Positions 45,039 to 55,936 of a stretch of DNA of 64,000 nucleotides are shown here, in pieces (the stretch's first letter is position 1; every line of letters starts with the position of its first letter). Origin of the DNA: Planococcus halocryophilus. GTDB taxonomy: Bacteria; Bacillota; Bacilli; Bacillales_A; Planococcaceae. Below the pieces are notes generated by a model. That model searched no databases and had not been told where the DNA came from. It saw only the letters and a list, made by a program, of their open reading frames with translations. The position numbers were made by a program, and so were the translations under genes. The DNA lies in the NCBI RefSeq assembly GCF_022489025.1, contig NZ_JAKVTG010000004.1:186001-250000 (forward strand), read 5' to 3'.

Positions 45039-46874
45039 TTGTTCGACTTAATGCTAATAATTTTTCTGGGAGTGCTCTCCCAATGGATCGCCTGGCGTCT
45101 TCAGTTTCCAGCCATTGTTCTGATGTCGATTGCGGGACTTCTTGTTGGTCCAATTTTTGAAGTGATTCACCCCGCTGAAAGTTTCGGTGAATTATTTAAT
45201 CCTTTTATTTCATTAGCAGTTGCCATCATTCTATTTGAAGGTAGTTTAAATTTGAACTTTAAGGAAATCCGCACGTTTGGGAAGCCGATTTTACGAATCG
45301 TCACCTTAGGTGCATTTATCGCTTGGATTGCCGGTTCTTTTGCCGCGCATTACATCGCAGGATTATCGCTTGGTGTAGCATTTGTAATTGGTGGTTTGTT
45401 TATCGTAACAGGACCGACCGTCATTTTACCAATGCTGCGTCAAGCAAAATTAAAATCACGTCCAGCCGCTATTTTGAAATGGGAAGGCATTGTAGTCGAT
45501 CCTTTTGGCGCTTTGCTTGCATTATTTGCATTTCAGTTTGTGTTGTTTGCCATTGGCGATGAAACCGCAGCCGCATTTGGCTTGTTTTTCTTAGCTTCTT
45601 TGTTTGCTGTAGCACTAGGGGCCGGGGCAGGAATGTTAATGGGAATGATGTTCGAGAAAGGGCAAGTGCCTGAATTTCTAAAAGCGCCAATGGTTTTTGG
45701 CATTGTTTTGCTGATTTTTGTTATTTCCGATATTGTTATGCACGAAACAGGCTTGCTAGCGGTAACCGCAATGGGGATGGTCATGGCCAATATGAAAATT
45801 GCTTCGATCAATGACATGCGCCATTTCAAAGAAAATATTTCAGTGTTGTTAATTTCTAGTATTTTCGTAATGCTGACGGCTTCTTTAAGTCTTGATGTAT
45901 TGATCGGAATTTTCAATTGGGAGATTGTTTCATTCGTATTGGCGATGTTATTTATTGTTCGTCCACTATCGATTTGGCTATCAACAATTGGTACCGACAT
46001 GACCATACAAGAAAAAACCTTAGTTGGTTGGATTGCGCCACGCGGTATTGTGGCATTAACAGTGTCAGGTTATTTTGCAGGTGTCTTGCTTGAAGCTGGA
46101 TTTGAGGATGCAGAACTGCTGACGGCTTTAACTTTTGCACTGGTTTTCTCAACAGTAGTTGTTCATAGTTTCACAATTGGATGGGTAGGCAAGAAACTCG
46201 GTCTTGTTGCAGCTGAAGATCCAGGCGTTATCATTATTGGAGCGAGCCGATTTGCAACGAGACTAGGAAAAGTGTTAGCAGAATTTGAAAAAGGCGTCTT
46301 GATCATCGATTCTTCTTGGGGTCGTTTACAAGAAGCGCGCCAAAATGGATTGAAAACGTATGCGGGAGATATTCTCTCAGAGCATACGGATTATGAAGTG
46401 GATTTAACGCCGTATGAGACGATGCTTGTTGCTACAGGAACGGATTCTTATAATGCACTTGTCGTCAATAACTTTGTTCCAGAAATGGGGCGTGCGAATC
46501 TTTATCAAACTGCGATTCATGAAGGAGATCCGGATGATTTTCATGCTTCGTTAAGCGGACGAACTTTATTTGGCGAAAAGTGGAATATTCATGAGCTAGA
46601 GTGGAAAGCAGAAGAAGGCTACACGATGCGAAAAACCCAGTTGACGGAACAATTTAGTTACGAAGATTTCAAAGTGAAATGGGCGGAAGATACCATTCCG
46701 TTATTTGTATACTATTCGCAGGGGAAAATTGAATTTTTTGCAGAAAACAATAAACTCGAGCCAAAAGCTGGAGACACGATTGTCAGCTTTACTGCAACTG
46801 CTCCAGAATCTGAGCGGACTCAGGAACGTCTAGAAAGCAAGCGTACGAAAAACGGTTCTCAGACTAAAGAATGA
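45039..46874 (+). CDS. CPA-type Na+(K+)/H+ antiporter with C-terminal TrkA-like domain
   Basis: A protein of about 611 residues with 12 or 13 membrane helices (to about 390), including the GPTVILPML and LLVGPIFE segments of the NhaP/CPA family, followed by a TrkA-N like nucleotide-binding region (VIIIGASRFATRLGKVLAEF) and a TrkA-C-like end. The start is uncertain. The first canonical in-frame codon is TTG at 45039, but the AAGGAAG site at 45011-45017 is best spaced for an ATC codon at 45027; an in-frame stop at 45018-45020 limits extension. No terminator is evident after the gene. Confidence 0.85.
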   Translation: MFDLMLIIFLGVLSQWIAWRLQFPAIVLMSIAGLLVGPIFEVIHPAESFGELFNPFISLAVAIILFEGSLNLNFKEIRTFGKPILRIVTLGAFIAWIAGSFAAHYIAGLSLGVAFVIGGLFIVTGPTVILPMLRQAKLKSRPAAILKWEGIVVDPFGALLALFAFQFVLFAIGDETAAAFGLFFLASLFAVALGAGAGMLMGMMFEKGQVPEFLKAPMVFGIVLLIFVISDIVMHETGLLAVTAMGMVMANMKIASINDMRHFKENISVLLISSIFVMLTASLSLDVLIGIFNWEIVSFVLAMLFIVRPLSIWLSTIGTDMTIQEKTLVGWIAPRGIVALTVSGYFAGVLLEAGFEDAELLTALTFALVFSTVVVHSFTIGWVGKKLGLVAAEDPGVIIIGASRFATRLGKVLAEFEKGVLIIDSSWGRLQEARQNGLKTYAGDILSEHTDYEVDLTPYETMLVATGTDSYNALVVNNFVPEMGRANLYQTAIHEGDPDDFHASLSGRTLFGEKWNIHELEWKAEEGYTMRKTQLTEQFSYEDFKVKWAEDTIPLFVYYSQGKIEFFAENNKLEPKAGDTIVSFTATAPESERTQERLESKRTKNGSQTKE

Positions 46875-47010
46875 AATCTCTCTCTCAAAAGTAATTTCGG
46901 TACGTATTGTGAAACAGGGTTTGTTATGATGAAGACAAACAGGGTATTGCGATGCTGCTTGCAAGAATGCAGTTAATAGCAAGAACGTATTTTGAGGAGG
47001 ACAAGAGAGT

Positions 47011-47574
47011 ATGAAAGTTTTATTAGTAGACGGCACGATCATCGGTAGCAAAACCGGTGCCATTCTAGAACAGATCCAAGTTTATATCAATGAAACAAAT
47101 CCCGAAATCGAATTGAAATTGATGAAGTTAGCTGATTACGATCATCAGTTTGTTGATGGGCGTCCGCTAGGTGAATACAATGACAGCATGCAAGAAATCG
47201 TTCGTCGCTTTGAAGAAGCAGATGGCTATATCATCGCAACACCGATTTTCCAAGGATCTATTCCGGGTGTGCTGAAAAATACATTTGATATGCTTCACCC
47301 ACGCACGATGCGTTACAAACCAGTATCGATTGTCGCAAACGGTGGCACGTATCAGCATCACTTAGTCATCGAAAATCAGTTGAAGCCAATTCTAGATTAC
47401 TTCCGCTGTCTCGTAACGCCAAACTATGTTTACACGCATACGAGCCATTTTGATGGAACTAATACAATTGTGAGCGAAGACGTTCACAACCGCCTGCGCG
47501 AATTGGCCCGTGTTTTCGTGCAATACGCTGAAATGAGCAAGCATTTATCGAAAGAAACATTGGATAATCATTAA
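47011..47574 (+). CDS. NADPH-dependent FMN reductase family protein
   Basis: A 187-residue flavodoxin-like protein. The phosphate-binding N-terminal loop is DGTIIGSKTGAI, and ATPIFQGSIPGVLKNTFDML is the typical flavin-contacting segment. It transfers electrons from NADPH to FMN or to small acceptors such as quinones; the physiological partner is unknown. TGAGGAGG supports the ATG. Confidence 0.88.
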   Translation: MKVLLVDGTIIGSKTGAILEQIQVYINETNPEIELKLMKLADYDHQFVDGRPLGEYNDSMQEIVRRFEEADGYIIATPIFQGSIPGVLKNTFDMLHPRTMRYKPVSIVANGGTYQHHLVIENQLKPILDYFRCLVTPNYVYTHTSHFDGTNTIVSEDVHNRLRELARVFVQYAEMSKHLSKETLDNH

Positions 47575-47581
47575 TTTGATG

Positions 47582-47620
47582 AAAGAAGAAACCTCCCGGA
47601 TGCGGGAGGTTTCTTCTTTT
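47582..47620 (+). terminator. Terminator of the FMN reductase gene
   Basis: A perfect stem of about 17 bp (47582-47598 with 47603-47619) with a 4-base loop and T tail. Confidence 0.95.
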
Positions 47621-47667
47621 TGGATTTTATTTGAAATGGATTTAGGTTTTATTCCATTAATAGGGCT

Positions 47668-47763
47668 TACTGTCGAGATGAGACGAAATACTGTCGGAAT
47701 CGGGTGAAATACTGTCCGAATTCAATCAAATACTGTCCAAATCACGAAAATACTGTCGGAGCG
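47668..47763 (+). repeat. ACTGTC repeat array A (five units)
   Basis: ACTGTC recurs at 47669, 47690, 47711, 47732 and 47752, spacing 21, 21, 21 and 20. The loose unit is AATACTGTCSRAAT followed by about six variable bases. The array ends directly against the stop codon of the NERD gene. Arrays B and C elsewhere in the window share the same five-unit plan and orientation. Confidence 0.92.
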
Positions 47764-48711
47764 CTAAAACGCCTCCGGAATCACATACTGCCGATCTTTA
47801 AAACTGCCGTGATATGCCATTTTCGAGCTCGCTAATAGCTTTGAAGCGATTGAGGGAGACATAATTCCTGTAAAGTCGCGAAATTCTCTGCTGCTGATAG
47901 TCGTTTTGACCAAAGTGCGATATTGCCTCAGCGCATCAAGATGCGCGAGAGGATCAAAGTGCTGGCAAGCATTGCAACGCCATTTCCCACCACGATAATG
48001 GAGCAAGAAATTTGGACAATTGGGGCATAAGACGCCAGGTGGAAATGAATCCGTAAGTCCAAGTGACGCAAATGGTTTTATTGAATGAAGCGCAAGTAAG
48101 TTTTGGGCCAGTGACTCTGTTTTTCTCTGAGATAATACATCGTGCGGGTGAAGAATCAATAATTGTTCCATGAGGTGTGGTAGTCCAGATGACTGAATCA
48201 TGATGCGACTTCCTGCGCGAGATTGAATCACAGACGATGGGTACGTAAAAATGATGGCGCCGACAACAGGCAGCTGGATGCGTTGCTTGAGTAAAAATTG
48301 TTCCAGCCATTTTTCGTGGCGGCGCAATTGATCGTCTGGATTGTTCATGCCATCAATGCTGCCGTCTTTATTGGTTCTGGAAAATTGCCTCAAAGTAGGA
48401 TCGAAATTGAGTAAGCCGGAAATGCTTTTGATTTCCAAAGCCAATACAAATCGACTAGTCACAAGAACACTATCAATTTGATGGGAAGACTTCTCTTTTT
48501 GGATGAATAAGTCATGGATGAAATAATGCGGTAACGAGAGGTCGATTTCGTGCCAAAAGGAGTCTACGCGCAATTCGCCGTGATATCCGGCGGTGATGCG
48601 ACGGAGCTTTTCAGTCCAGTGGGGATATTGGGGGTGGACGGTGGGCATTCGTTGAAGCAAACTTTCCAGCTGGAAAATTTCAGAAGGTTTCGTGCGTGTT
48701 TTAATGATCAA
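47764..48711 (-). CDS. NERD-domain (nuclease-related) protein with zinc finger
   Basis: A 315-residue protein. The NERD domain (about 35-150) shows a PD-(D/E)xK-like set: D80 in HQIDSVLV and E93/K95 in LALEIKSISG. A C-terminal zinc finger follows (LCPNCPNFLLHY, WRCNACQHF, about 235-265), then a helical region. NERD proteins are suspected of DNA processing and are often carried on mobile or accessory DNA. The start is TTG at 48711, five bases after AAAGGAGAGG; a frame extension to 48771 is not supported. It is flanked on both sides by ACTGTC arrays and faces away from topB. Confidence 0.87.
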   Translation of the reverse strand: MIIKTRTKPSEIFQLESLLQRMPTVHPQYPHWTEKLRRITAGYHGELRVDSFWHEIDLSLPHYFIHDLFIQKEKSSHQIDSVLVTSRFVLALEIKSISGLLNFDPTLRQFSRTNKDGSIDGMNNPDDQLRRHEKWLEQFLLKQRIQLPVVGAIIFTYPSSVIQSRAGSRIMIQSSGLPHLMEQLLILHPHDVLSQRKTESLAQNLLALHSIKPFASLGLTDSFPPGVLCPNCPNFLLHYRGGKWRCNACQHFDPLAHLDALRQYRTLVKTTISSREFRDFTGIMSPSIASKLLASSKMAYHGSFKDRQYVIPEAF

Positions 48712-48742
48712 TCGATCCTCTCCTTTATGTGAAATTACTTTA

Positions 48743-48771
48743 AATATAGCTAGAATTTGCGTGCTGTGCAA
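48743..48771 (-). promoter_or_regulatory. Promoter of the NERD gene
   Basis: On the minus strand TTGCAC (48766-48771) and TATATT (48743-48748) are spaced 17 bases, about 30 bases ahead of the TTG start. Array B lies just upstream of the -35 element. Confidence 0.6.
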
Positions 48772-48794
48772 GAGGAATTTGAAGTTAATGGAAG

Positions 48795-48890
48795 TACTGT
48801 CGGGAATGGGTGAAATACTGTCGGAATTGGTTAGAATACTGTCCGAATTCCATCAAATACTGTCCAAATCACCAAAATACTGTCCAACGC
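48795..48890 (+). repeat. ACTGTC repeat array B (five units)
   Basis: ACTGTC at 48796, 48817, 48838, 48859 and 48879, spacing 21, 21, 21 and 20, exactly as in array A. Units 3 and 4 are nearly identical to units 3 and 4 of array A, so the arrays are copies and not chance repeats. It fills the gap between the divergent NERD and topB genes. Confidence 0.92.
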
Positions 48891-48964
48891 CCAAAACCTC
48901 TCTCAAAAGCCAGTCCAAGCAGAAAATGTTACAATAATCACAGTAGAAATGAGGGTGAATATAA

Positions 48965-51124
48965 ATGAAATCAATCGTTTTAGCAGAAAAGCCATCTGTT
49001 GCGCGTGACATTGCACGTGTTTTAGGGTGCGAACAAAAAGGCAACGGCTATTTAGAAGGCAAACAGTATATCGTCACATGGGCACTCGGCCATTTAGTGA
49101 CGCATGCGCAGCCGGAGCAATACAATAATGACTTTAAAGAATGGAAAATGGACACGTTACCAATCATTCCAAAGCCATTCAAATTAGTGCCAATCAAACA
49201 ATCGATGAAACAATTTAATGCGGTAAAATCTCAATTACAGCGCGGTGATGTCAAAGAAGTTATCATCGCAACAGATGCTGGCCGCGAAGGCGAGCTTGTC
49301 GCACGTTGGATTTTAGAGAAAACCAATACACGTAAACCGGTAAAACGGTTGTGGATTTCGTCAGTTACCGACAAAGCCATCAAAGACGGGTTCAATAACT
49401 TAAAAGACGGTCGCGCTTATGAAAATCTATATGCAGCAGCTGTAGCGCGCGCAGAAGCGGATTGGGTTGTCGGTATTAACGCAACACGTGCCCTAACGGT
49501 TAAATACAACGCGCAATTATCAACAGGTCGCGTGCAAACGCCGACGCTCGCCATGATTGCCGAACGGGAAAAACAAATTCGCAATTTCCAGCCGAAGCCT
49601 TATTACGGCATGCAAGCCATTACCGACCAAGCAACATTTACATGGACAGATGGCAACTCGACCCAATCGTTTGATAAAGAAAAAATCGATAATCTATTCA
49701 ATAAACTCGAAAACACGCATGAAGGCACCGTAACGGATATTAAAATTACGCCGAAACGTCAGCCCGCACCGCCTTTATTCGACTTAACGGAATTGCAAAA
49801 AGAAGCGTATAAACGCTATAGCTGGTCAGCGAAAGAGACGCTGAACACGCTGCAAAATTTGTACGAGCGTTATAAAATCGTAACGTATCCGCGGACTGAC
49901 TCGAAGCATTTAACGAGCGATATGCGCGATACACTGAAAGACCGCATCAAAGCGGTACAAATGGGACCATACCGCAGCGCAGCTTCAATGATATTGAAAA
50001 ATCCAGTGGCACCGCAAAAAGGCGTGATCGATGATGCCAAAGTTTCCGATCACCATGCCATTATCCCGACGGAAGAAACGCCACCATTACACGATTTATC
50101 AGACAAAGAGCATAAATTATACGACATGATCGTCAAACGTTTCCTCGCTGTATTTTATCCACAATACGAATTTGATCAAACAACGGTCAAGTTAACGGCT
50201 GGTGGAGAAACGTTCCAAGCTAAAGGCAATACCGTTCGCAATGAAGGCTGGAAACGCATTTACAAAGACGAAGACGATAGCAACGACACGACGTTACCAG
50301 CGTTTGAAAAAGATCAAAAATTGACGCTTAAAGGCATTGCGTTAACAGATGGCAAAACCAAACCGCCCGCTTTTTTCAATGAAGGAACGCTACTTGGGGC
50401 TATGGAAAATCCAGCGCAGTTTATGAGCGGCGAAACAAAAGAAGTGATTCAAACATTAGGTGAAGCAGGCGGACTTGGTACAGTAGCAACACGAGCTGAC
50501 GTGATCGATAAATTATTCAATACGTTCTTAATTGAGAAAAAAGGCAAAGATTTAACGATTACGTCAAAAGGTCGTCAATTGCTTGAATTAGTTCCAGAAG
50601 ATTTGAAATCACCGAAACTTACTGCCGATTGGGAGCAGCAATTAACGAAAATTGCCAAAGGCCAATTGAAAAAAGAGCAGTTTATTACAGAAATGATCGC
50701 GTTCGCTGAAAAGTCGGTTTCGGATATTAAAAAAAGCGATAAGAAATTCAAGCACGATAACATTTCCGGCAAAATGTGCCCGGATTGTGGGAAACCGCTT
50801 CTTGAAGTCAACGGTAAACGCGGCAAGATGAATGTTTGCCAAGACCGCGAATGCGGCTATAAAAAACAAGTGGCGATGCAAACCAATGCACGCTGTCCGA
50901 ATTGCCATAAAAAATTGGAACTACAAGGCGAAGGAGACGGCAAAATTTTCGTTTGTAAATGCGGTCATCGCGAAAAATTATCGGCATTTGAAAAACGCAA
51001 AAAATCAGGCCAATCAAAAGCCAATAAAAAAGACGTCAATAAATACTTGAATCAACAAGACGAGGCACCTCAAAATACAGCAATGGCTGAAGCGCTAAAA
51101 AAATTATTAGGGCAAAGCGAATAG
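48965..51124 (+). CDS. topB: DNA topoisomerase III
   Basis: A 719-residue type IA topoisomerase. The Toprim domain begins with MKSIVLAEKPSVARDIA and carries ATDAGREGE at about 102-110; the catalytic tyrosine is Y308 in KIVTYPRTDS. Two C-terminal zinc ribbons (CPDCGKPLL...CQDRECGY and CPNCHKKLEL...CKCGH, about 605-670) precede a basic tail. It relaxes and decatenates negatively supercoiled DNA and helps resolve recombination and replication intermediates. TopB genes also occur on plasmids and integrative elements, but base use here matches its neighbours. Confidence 0.94.
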   Translation: MKSIVLAEKPSVARDIARVLGCEQKGNGYLEGKQYIVTWALGHLVTHAQPEQYNNDFKEWKMDTLPIIPKPFKLVPIKQSMKQFNAVKSQLQRGDVKEVIIATDAGREGELVARWILEKTNTRKPVKRLWISSVTDKAIKDGFNNLKDGRAYENLYAAAVARAEADWVVGINATRALTVKYNAQLSTGRVQTPTLAMIAEREKQIRNFQPKPYYGMQAITDQATFTWTDGNSTQSFDKEKIDNLFNKLENTHEGTVTDIKITPKRQPAPPLFDLTELQKEAYKRYSWSAKETLNTLQNLYERYKIVTYPRTDSKHLTSDMRDTLKDRIKAVQMGPYRSAASMILKNPVAPQKGVIDDAKVSDHHAIIPTEETPPLHDLSDKEHKLYDMIVKRFLAVFYPQYEFDQTTVKLTAGGETFQAKGNTVRNEGWKRIYKDEDDSNDTTLPAFEKDQKLTLKGIALTDGKTKPPAFFNEGTLLGAMENPAQFMSGETKEVIQTLGEAGGLGTVATRADVIDKLFNTFLIEKKGKDLTITSKGRQLLELVPEDLKSPKLTADWEQQLTKIAKGQLKKEQFITEMIAFAEKSVSDIKKSDKKFKHDNISGKMCPDCGKPLLEVNGKRGKMNVCQDRECGYKKQVAMQTNARCPNCHKKLELQGEGDGKIFVCKCGHREKLSAFEKRKKSGQSKANKKDVNKYLNQQDEAPQNTAMAEALKKLLGQSE

Positions 51125-51188
51125 AATCCCCTTACAGATAATGGTATGCTGTGATTAACGAATCTTTTCAACGCAAGGGGAAGATGTC

Positions 51189-51680
51189 ATGGCAAAGAAA
51201 ATCGCAAAAACGAACGCTGCTCGGATGCTTGATAAAGAAGAAATTCTTTATGAATTGCTTCACTACACAGTGGAAGACGGCAAAGTGGATGGAGTGTCTG
51301 TAGCTGGCAAAATCGGCTATCCTCCAGAACTTGTCTACAAAACTCTTGTCGCATCAGGTGCATCAAAACAAGCCTATGTCTTTGTTATTCCCGTAGCACA
51401 AGAATTAGACTTAAAAAAAGCAGCGAAAGCTGCCAGTGAAAAGAAAATCGAGATGATTCCTGTGAAAGATATTTTGTCCTTAACAGGTTATGTCCGAGGC
51501 GGCTGTTCACCTGTCGGAATGAAAAAATCATTTCCAACGTTTGTTTCTGCAGAAGCCGAGAAATTGTCTGAACTGATCGTTTCTGCCGGTAAAATCGGGA
51601 TGCAAATAAAACTTGCTCCAACCGAACTTGTGTCTGTAACAAAAGGCCATTTTGCTGAGTTGACCGCATCAATTCAATAA
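51189..51680 (+). CDS. ybaK: Cys-tRNA(Pro)/Cys-tRNA deacylase YbaK
   Basis: A 163-residue YbaK/ProX-domain protein. Characteristic segments are KTNAARMLD at the start, VYKTLVASG, the conserved Lys region around 70-80 and GYVRGGCSPVGMKK near 105-118. It hydrolyses cysteine wrongly attached to tRNA-Pro in trans. Followed by its own terminator. Confidence 0.92.
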   Translation: MAKKIAKTNAARMLDKEEILYELLHYTVEDGKVDGVSVAGKIGYPPELVYKTLVASGASKQAYVFVIPVAQELDLKKAAKAASEKKIEMIPVKDILSLTGYVRGGCSPVGMKKSFPTFVSAEAEKLSELIVSAGKIGMQIKLAPTELVSVTKGHFAELTASIQ

Positions 51681-51684
51681 TGCC

Positions 51685-51716
51685 TCCATCCATTCTTTGT
51701 GAATGGATGGATTTTT
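51685..51716 (+). terminator. Terminator of ybaK
   Basis: An 11-bp perfect stem (51685-51695 with 51701-51711) with T tail. Confidence 0.92.
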
Positions 51717-51745
51717 CATATCAACATATAGAAAGAAGGATTTGG

Positions 51746-52387
51746 ATGAAGCGTTCGTTATTTTATCGCTGGTTGTTTTTTATTGTTGGATTGATCGTTC
51801 TCGCTCTTGGGTTTACGATGACCATCAAAGGTAGCAAACTAGGCATCGGTCCATGGGATGTTTTACATGTTGGTTTGTACTTGAATTTCGGACTGACGAT
51901 TGGTACCTGGTCGGTGATTGCTGGATTCACAATCATTGCGATCACAGCTTTCTTCACACGACAAGTTCCACAAATCGGTACTTTTTTGAACATGGTGTTA
52001 GTGGGTATCTTTATCGATATTTTTAATTTTTTAATTCCAGATATTCATACGCTAGTTGGACAAATAATAATTTTGTCGGCGGGTATTGTCATTTCAGGTT
52101 ATGGCGTTGGTCTTTATGTATCACCCAAAATCGGTGCGGGTCCGCGAGATAGTTTGATGATGTTGCTCGTTCATAAAACTGGTCTGAGTATAAGTGTCGT
52201 TCGTGCAGGGATTGAAGTAGGCGTGGCCCTGCTTGGTTGGTTGCTCGGAGGTCCTGTTGGCATTGGTACGATTGCCGTTGCATTATTGACTGGCCGAATC
52301 GTCCAGCAATCGTTGCCTCAGTTTGAAAAACTGCTCGTAATATTAATCGGCGATAAAGAAAATCAGTCGCACGTTCTTAAAGTTTAA
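51746..52387 (+). CDS. YczE/YitT-type membrane protein
   Basis: A 213-residue protein with five membrane helices and the two glycine-rich motifs of this family, KLGIGPWDVLHVGLY and KIGAGPRDSLMMLL, which look like repeats of each other. In B. subtilis YczE is needed for lipopeptide production by an unknown route; others are called YyaS/YitT. The ATG at 51746 has GAAGG six bases ahead; the frame extends upstream through the ybaK terminator without a site and is not used. Confidence 0.87.
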   Translation: MKRSLFYRWLFFIVGLIVLALGFTMTIKGSKLGIGPWDVLHVGLYLNFGLTIGTWSVIAGFTIIAITAFFTRQVPQIGTFLNMVLVGIFIDIFNFLIPDIHTLVGQIIILSAGIVISGYGVGLYVSPKIGAGPRDSLMMLLVHKTGLSISVVRAGIEVGVALLGWLLGGPVGIGTIAVALLTGRIVQQSLPQFEKLLVILIGDKENQSHVLKV

Positions 52388-52393
52388 AATCAA

Positions 52394-52423
52394 AGCCAGG
52401 CATATGAGCCAGGCTTTTTTTCG
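52394..52423 (+). terminator. Terminator of the YczE-type gene
   Basis: AAAGCC/GGCTTT outer and GGC/GCC inner stems with an A-A mismatch, followed by seven T. Confidence 0.85.
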
Positions 52424-52456
52424 TGGAAAAAGAGTAAACGACTTGTTCCACAATAC

Positions 52457-52485
52457 TTGAAACCTTCAAAGCAATATGATTTAAT
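52457..52485 (+). promoter_or_regulatory. Promoter of the yrrT-luxS-mccAB operon
   Basis: TTGAAA (52457-52462) and TTTAAT (52480-52485) are spaced exactly 17 bases and each is one mismatch from consensus. Confidence 0.65.
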
Positions 52486-52510
52486 AAAACCTAGTAAGTC
52501 TATTGGTTTT
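52486..52510 (+). promoter_or_regulatory. Inverted repeat in the operon leader, possible repressor site
   Basis: AAAACC (52486-52491) and GGTTTT (52505-52510) are separated by 13 bases immediately after the -10 element, where a repressor would overlap the transcription start. CymR controls the equivalent B. subtilis operon, but I cannot match this repeat to its consensus by eye. No SAM riboswitch fits in the short leader. Confidence 0.4.
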
Positions 52511-52536
52511 GTATAAAACCCTAAGGAGGCATTTTT

Positions 52537-53172
52537 ATGGGACGTGAATTTGTAGAGATATTTGATGAATGGGTACATACTTATGATGAATCAGTAAATG
52601 GAAATGACGAAGAGTATAAAGATGTCTTCTTAAAATATAACGAAATCTTACAGGCAGTTGCCGAGGCAGCTATTGGACCTGTCATAGAATTTGGCGTTGG
52701 TACGGGCAATTTGACGAAAAAATTACTTGAGCGAAATCTAGAGGTAGTCGGAGTCGAACCAAATCAAGCGATGCGGGAAGTGACCGCTCAAAAAATGCCG
52801 AATTTAACAGTGGTAGACGGCGATTTTTTAGAATTTGAAACATCGATTTTCCCGCAAAGTTTTGTAAGTTCATATGCATTTCATCATTTAACAGATGTTG
52901 AAAAAGCCCAGGCGTTTCAGATTTATGCCGAAAAACTGTCAACTGGTGGTAAAGTGATTTTTGCAGATACCGTGTTTAATTCAGAACAAAGTAAGAAAGA
53001 AATGATTGCTTTTGAACAAGCAAGAGGTCATATCAATTTAGTAGAAGACTTGAACCGTGAATACTATACGACGGTTCCGAAATTAAAAGAGTTAATTACA
53101 AAAGCAGGGTTTATCGTAAAGTTGTCGAAGATGAACAACTACGTCTTTTTGATAGAAGCAACTAAAATATAA
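52537..53172 (+). CDS. yrrT: SAM-dependent methyltransferase, YrrT-like
   Basis: A 211-residue class I methyltransferase with the SAM-binding motif EFGVGTGNLTKKLL near 49-62, acidic loop VGVEPNQAM and VVDGDFLEF. Length, N-terminus (GREFVEIFDEWVHTYDESV) and its place at the head of the mcc operon match B. subtilis YrrT, whose substrate is unknown. It would generate S-adenosylhomocysteine, which feeds the recycling steps encoded downstream. The AAGGAGG site is strong. Confidence 0.9.
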   Translation: MGREFVEIFDEWVHTYDESVNGNDEEYKDVFLKYNEILQAVAEAAIGPVIEFGVGTGNLTKKLLERNLEVVGVEPNQAMREVTAQKMPNLTVVDGDFLEFETSIFPQSFVSSYAFHHLTDVEKAQAFQIYAEKLSTGGKVIFADTVFNSEQSKKEMIAFEQARGHINLVEDLNREYYTTVPKLKELITKAGFIVKLSKMNNYVFLIEATKI

Positions 53173-53184
53173 GGAGCGATAGAG

Positions 53185-53658
53185 ATGAAAAAAATGAATG
53201 TTGAAAGCTTTAACTTAGATCACACAAAAGTAGTGGCACCGTATGTCCGTTTAGCAGGAGAAAAAACAGGAGCTAAAGGCGATACGATACGAAAATACGA
53301 CATCCGTTTCAAACAGCCAAACAAAGAGCATATGGACATGCCTGGGTTACATTCTCTAGAGCATATGATGGCTGAACATAGCCGTAATCATTCTGATGAC
53401 ATCGTCGATATCGGGCCGATGGGTTGCCAAACGGGATTTTATTTGTCTGTTATTAATTTGGATAATTACGATGAAATTCTTAGCATTTTAGAAAATACAT
53501 TAAAAGATGTCTTAGAAGCAGACGAAGTACCGGCGTGCAATGAAGTTCAATGTGGTTGGGCTGCAAGCCATAGTTTAGAAGGCGCAAAAGAATTGGCGCG
53601 TGAAATGCTAGCGAAAAAAGATCAATGGACTCAAGTATTCGCTGAAACAGCGAACTAA
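53185..53658 (+). CDS. luxS: S-ribosylhomocysteine lyase LuxS
   Basis: A 157-residue enzyme. Zinc ligands H56 and H60 in [11 protein letters not shown] and C123 in NEVQCGWA, the general base E59 and C81 in PMGCQTGF are all conserved. It splits S-ribosylhomocysteine into homocysteine and DPD, the precursor of autoinducer 2. It sits 12 bases after yrrT and 11 before mccA, so homocysteine is handed to the transsulfuration enzymes. In the B. subtilis operon this position is held by mtnN, whose product makes the LuxS substrate; no mtnN is in the window. Confidence 0.95.
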   Translation: MKKMNVESFNLDHTKVVAPYVRLAGEKTGAKGDTIRKYDIRFKQPNKEHMDMPGLHSLEHMMAEHSRNHSDDIVDIGPMGCQTGFYLSVINLDNYDEILSILENTLKDVLEADEVPACNEVQCGWAASHSLEGAKELAREMLAKKDQWTQVFAETAN

Positions 53659-53669
53659 GGAGAATATCG

Positions 53670-55735
<2,066 letters not shown>

Positions 55736-55739
55736 GTAG

Positions 55740-55766
55740 AAACCGCCATGATTGGCGGTTTTTTTA
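55740..55766 (+). terminator. Terminator of the mcc operon
   Basis: An 8-bp perfect stem (55740-55747 with 55754-55761) and T run. Confidence 0.93.
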
Positions 55767-55936
55767 TTTTTTTAATAAATTTAGACTTTTTAAGACCACT
55801 ATATGGATAAAGATGTAAACATATTATAGGTAATTTCGCGACACGAAATATATCTTATTTCTCATTTTTCTGGTTAAGCTCTCATGTTATGATTTTAATA
55901 GTAATAATATTCTGACATTTCGAGAGGGGAAATACG

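Noticed and set aside
47668..48890. CRISPR array made of ACTGTC units
   Set aside because: Units are only 20-21 bp with no long invariant repeat and no unique spacers, and there are no cas genes in the window.
47764..51124. NERD gene plus topB as part of an integrated plasmid or conjugative element
   Set aside because: No integrase, relaxase, mobilisation gene or attachment repeats are present, and neighbouring genes are ordinary chromosomal ones. A small cassette explanation is kept as a finding instead.
52388..52536. SAM or T-box riboswitch ahead of the yrrT operon
   Set aside because: The leader after the predicted start is about 45 bases and has no conserved riboswitch helices; only a simple dyad is present.
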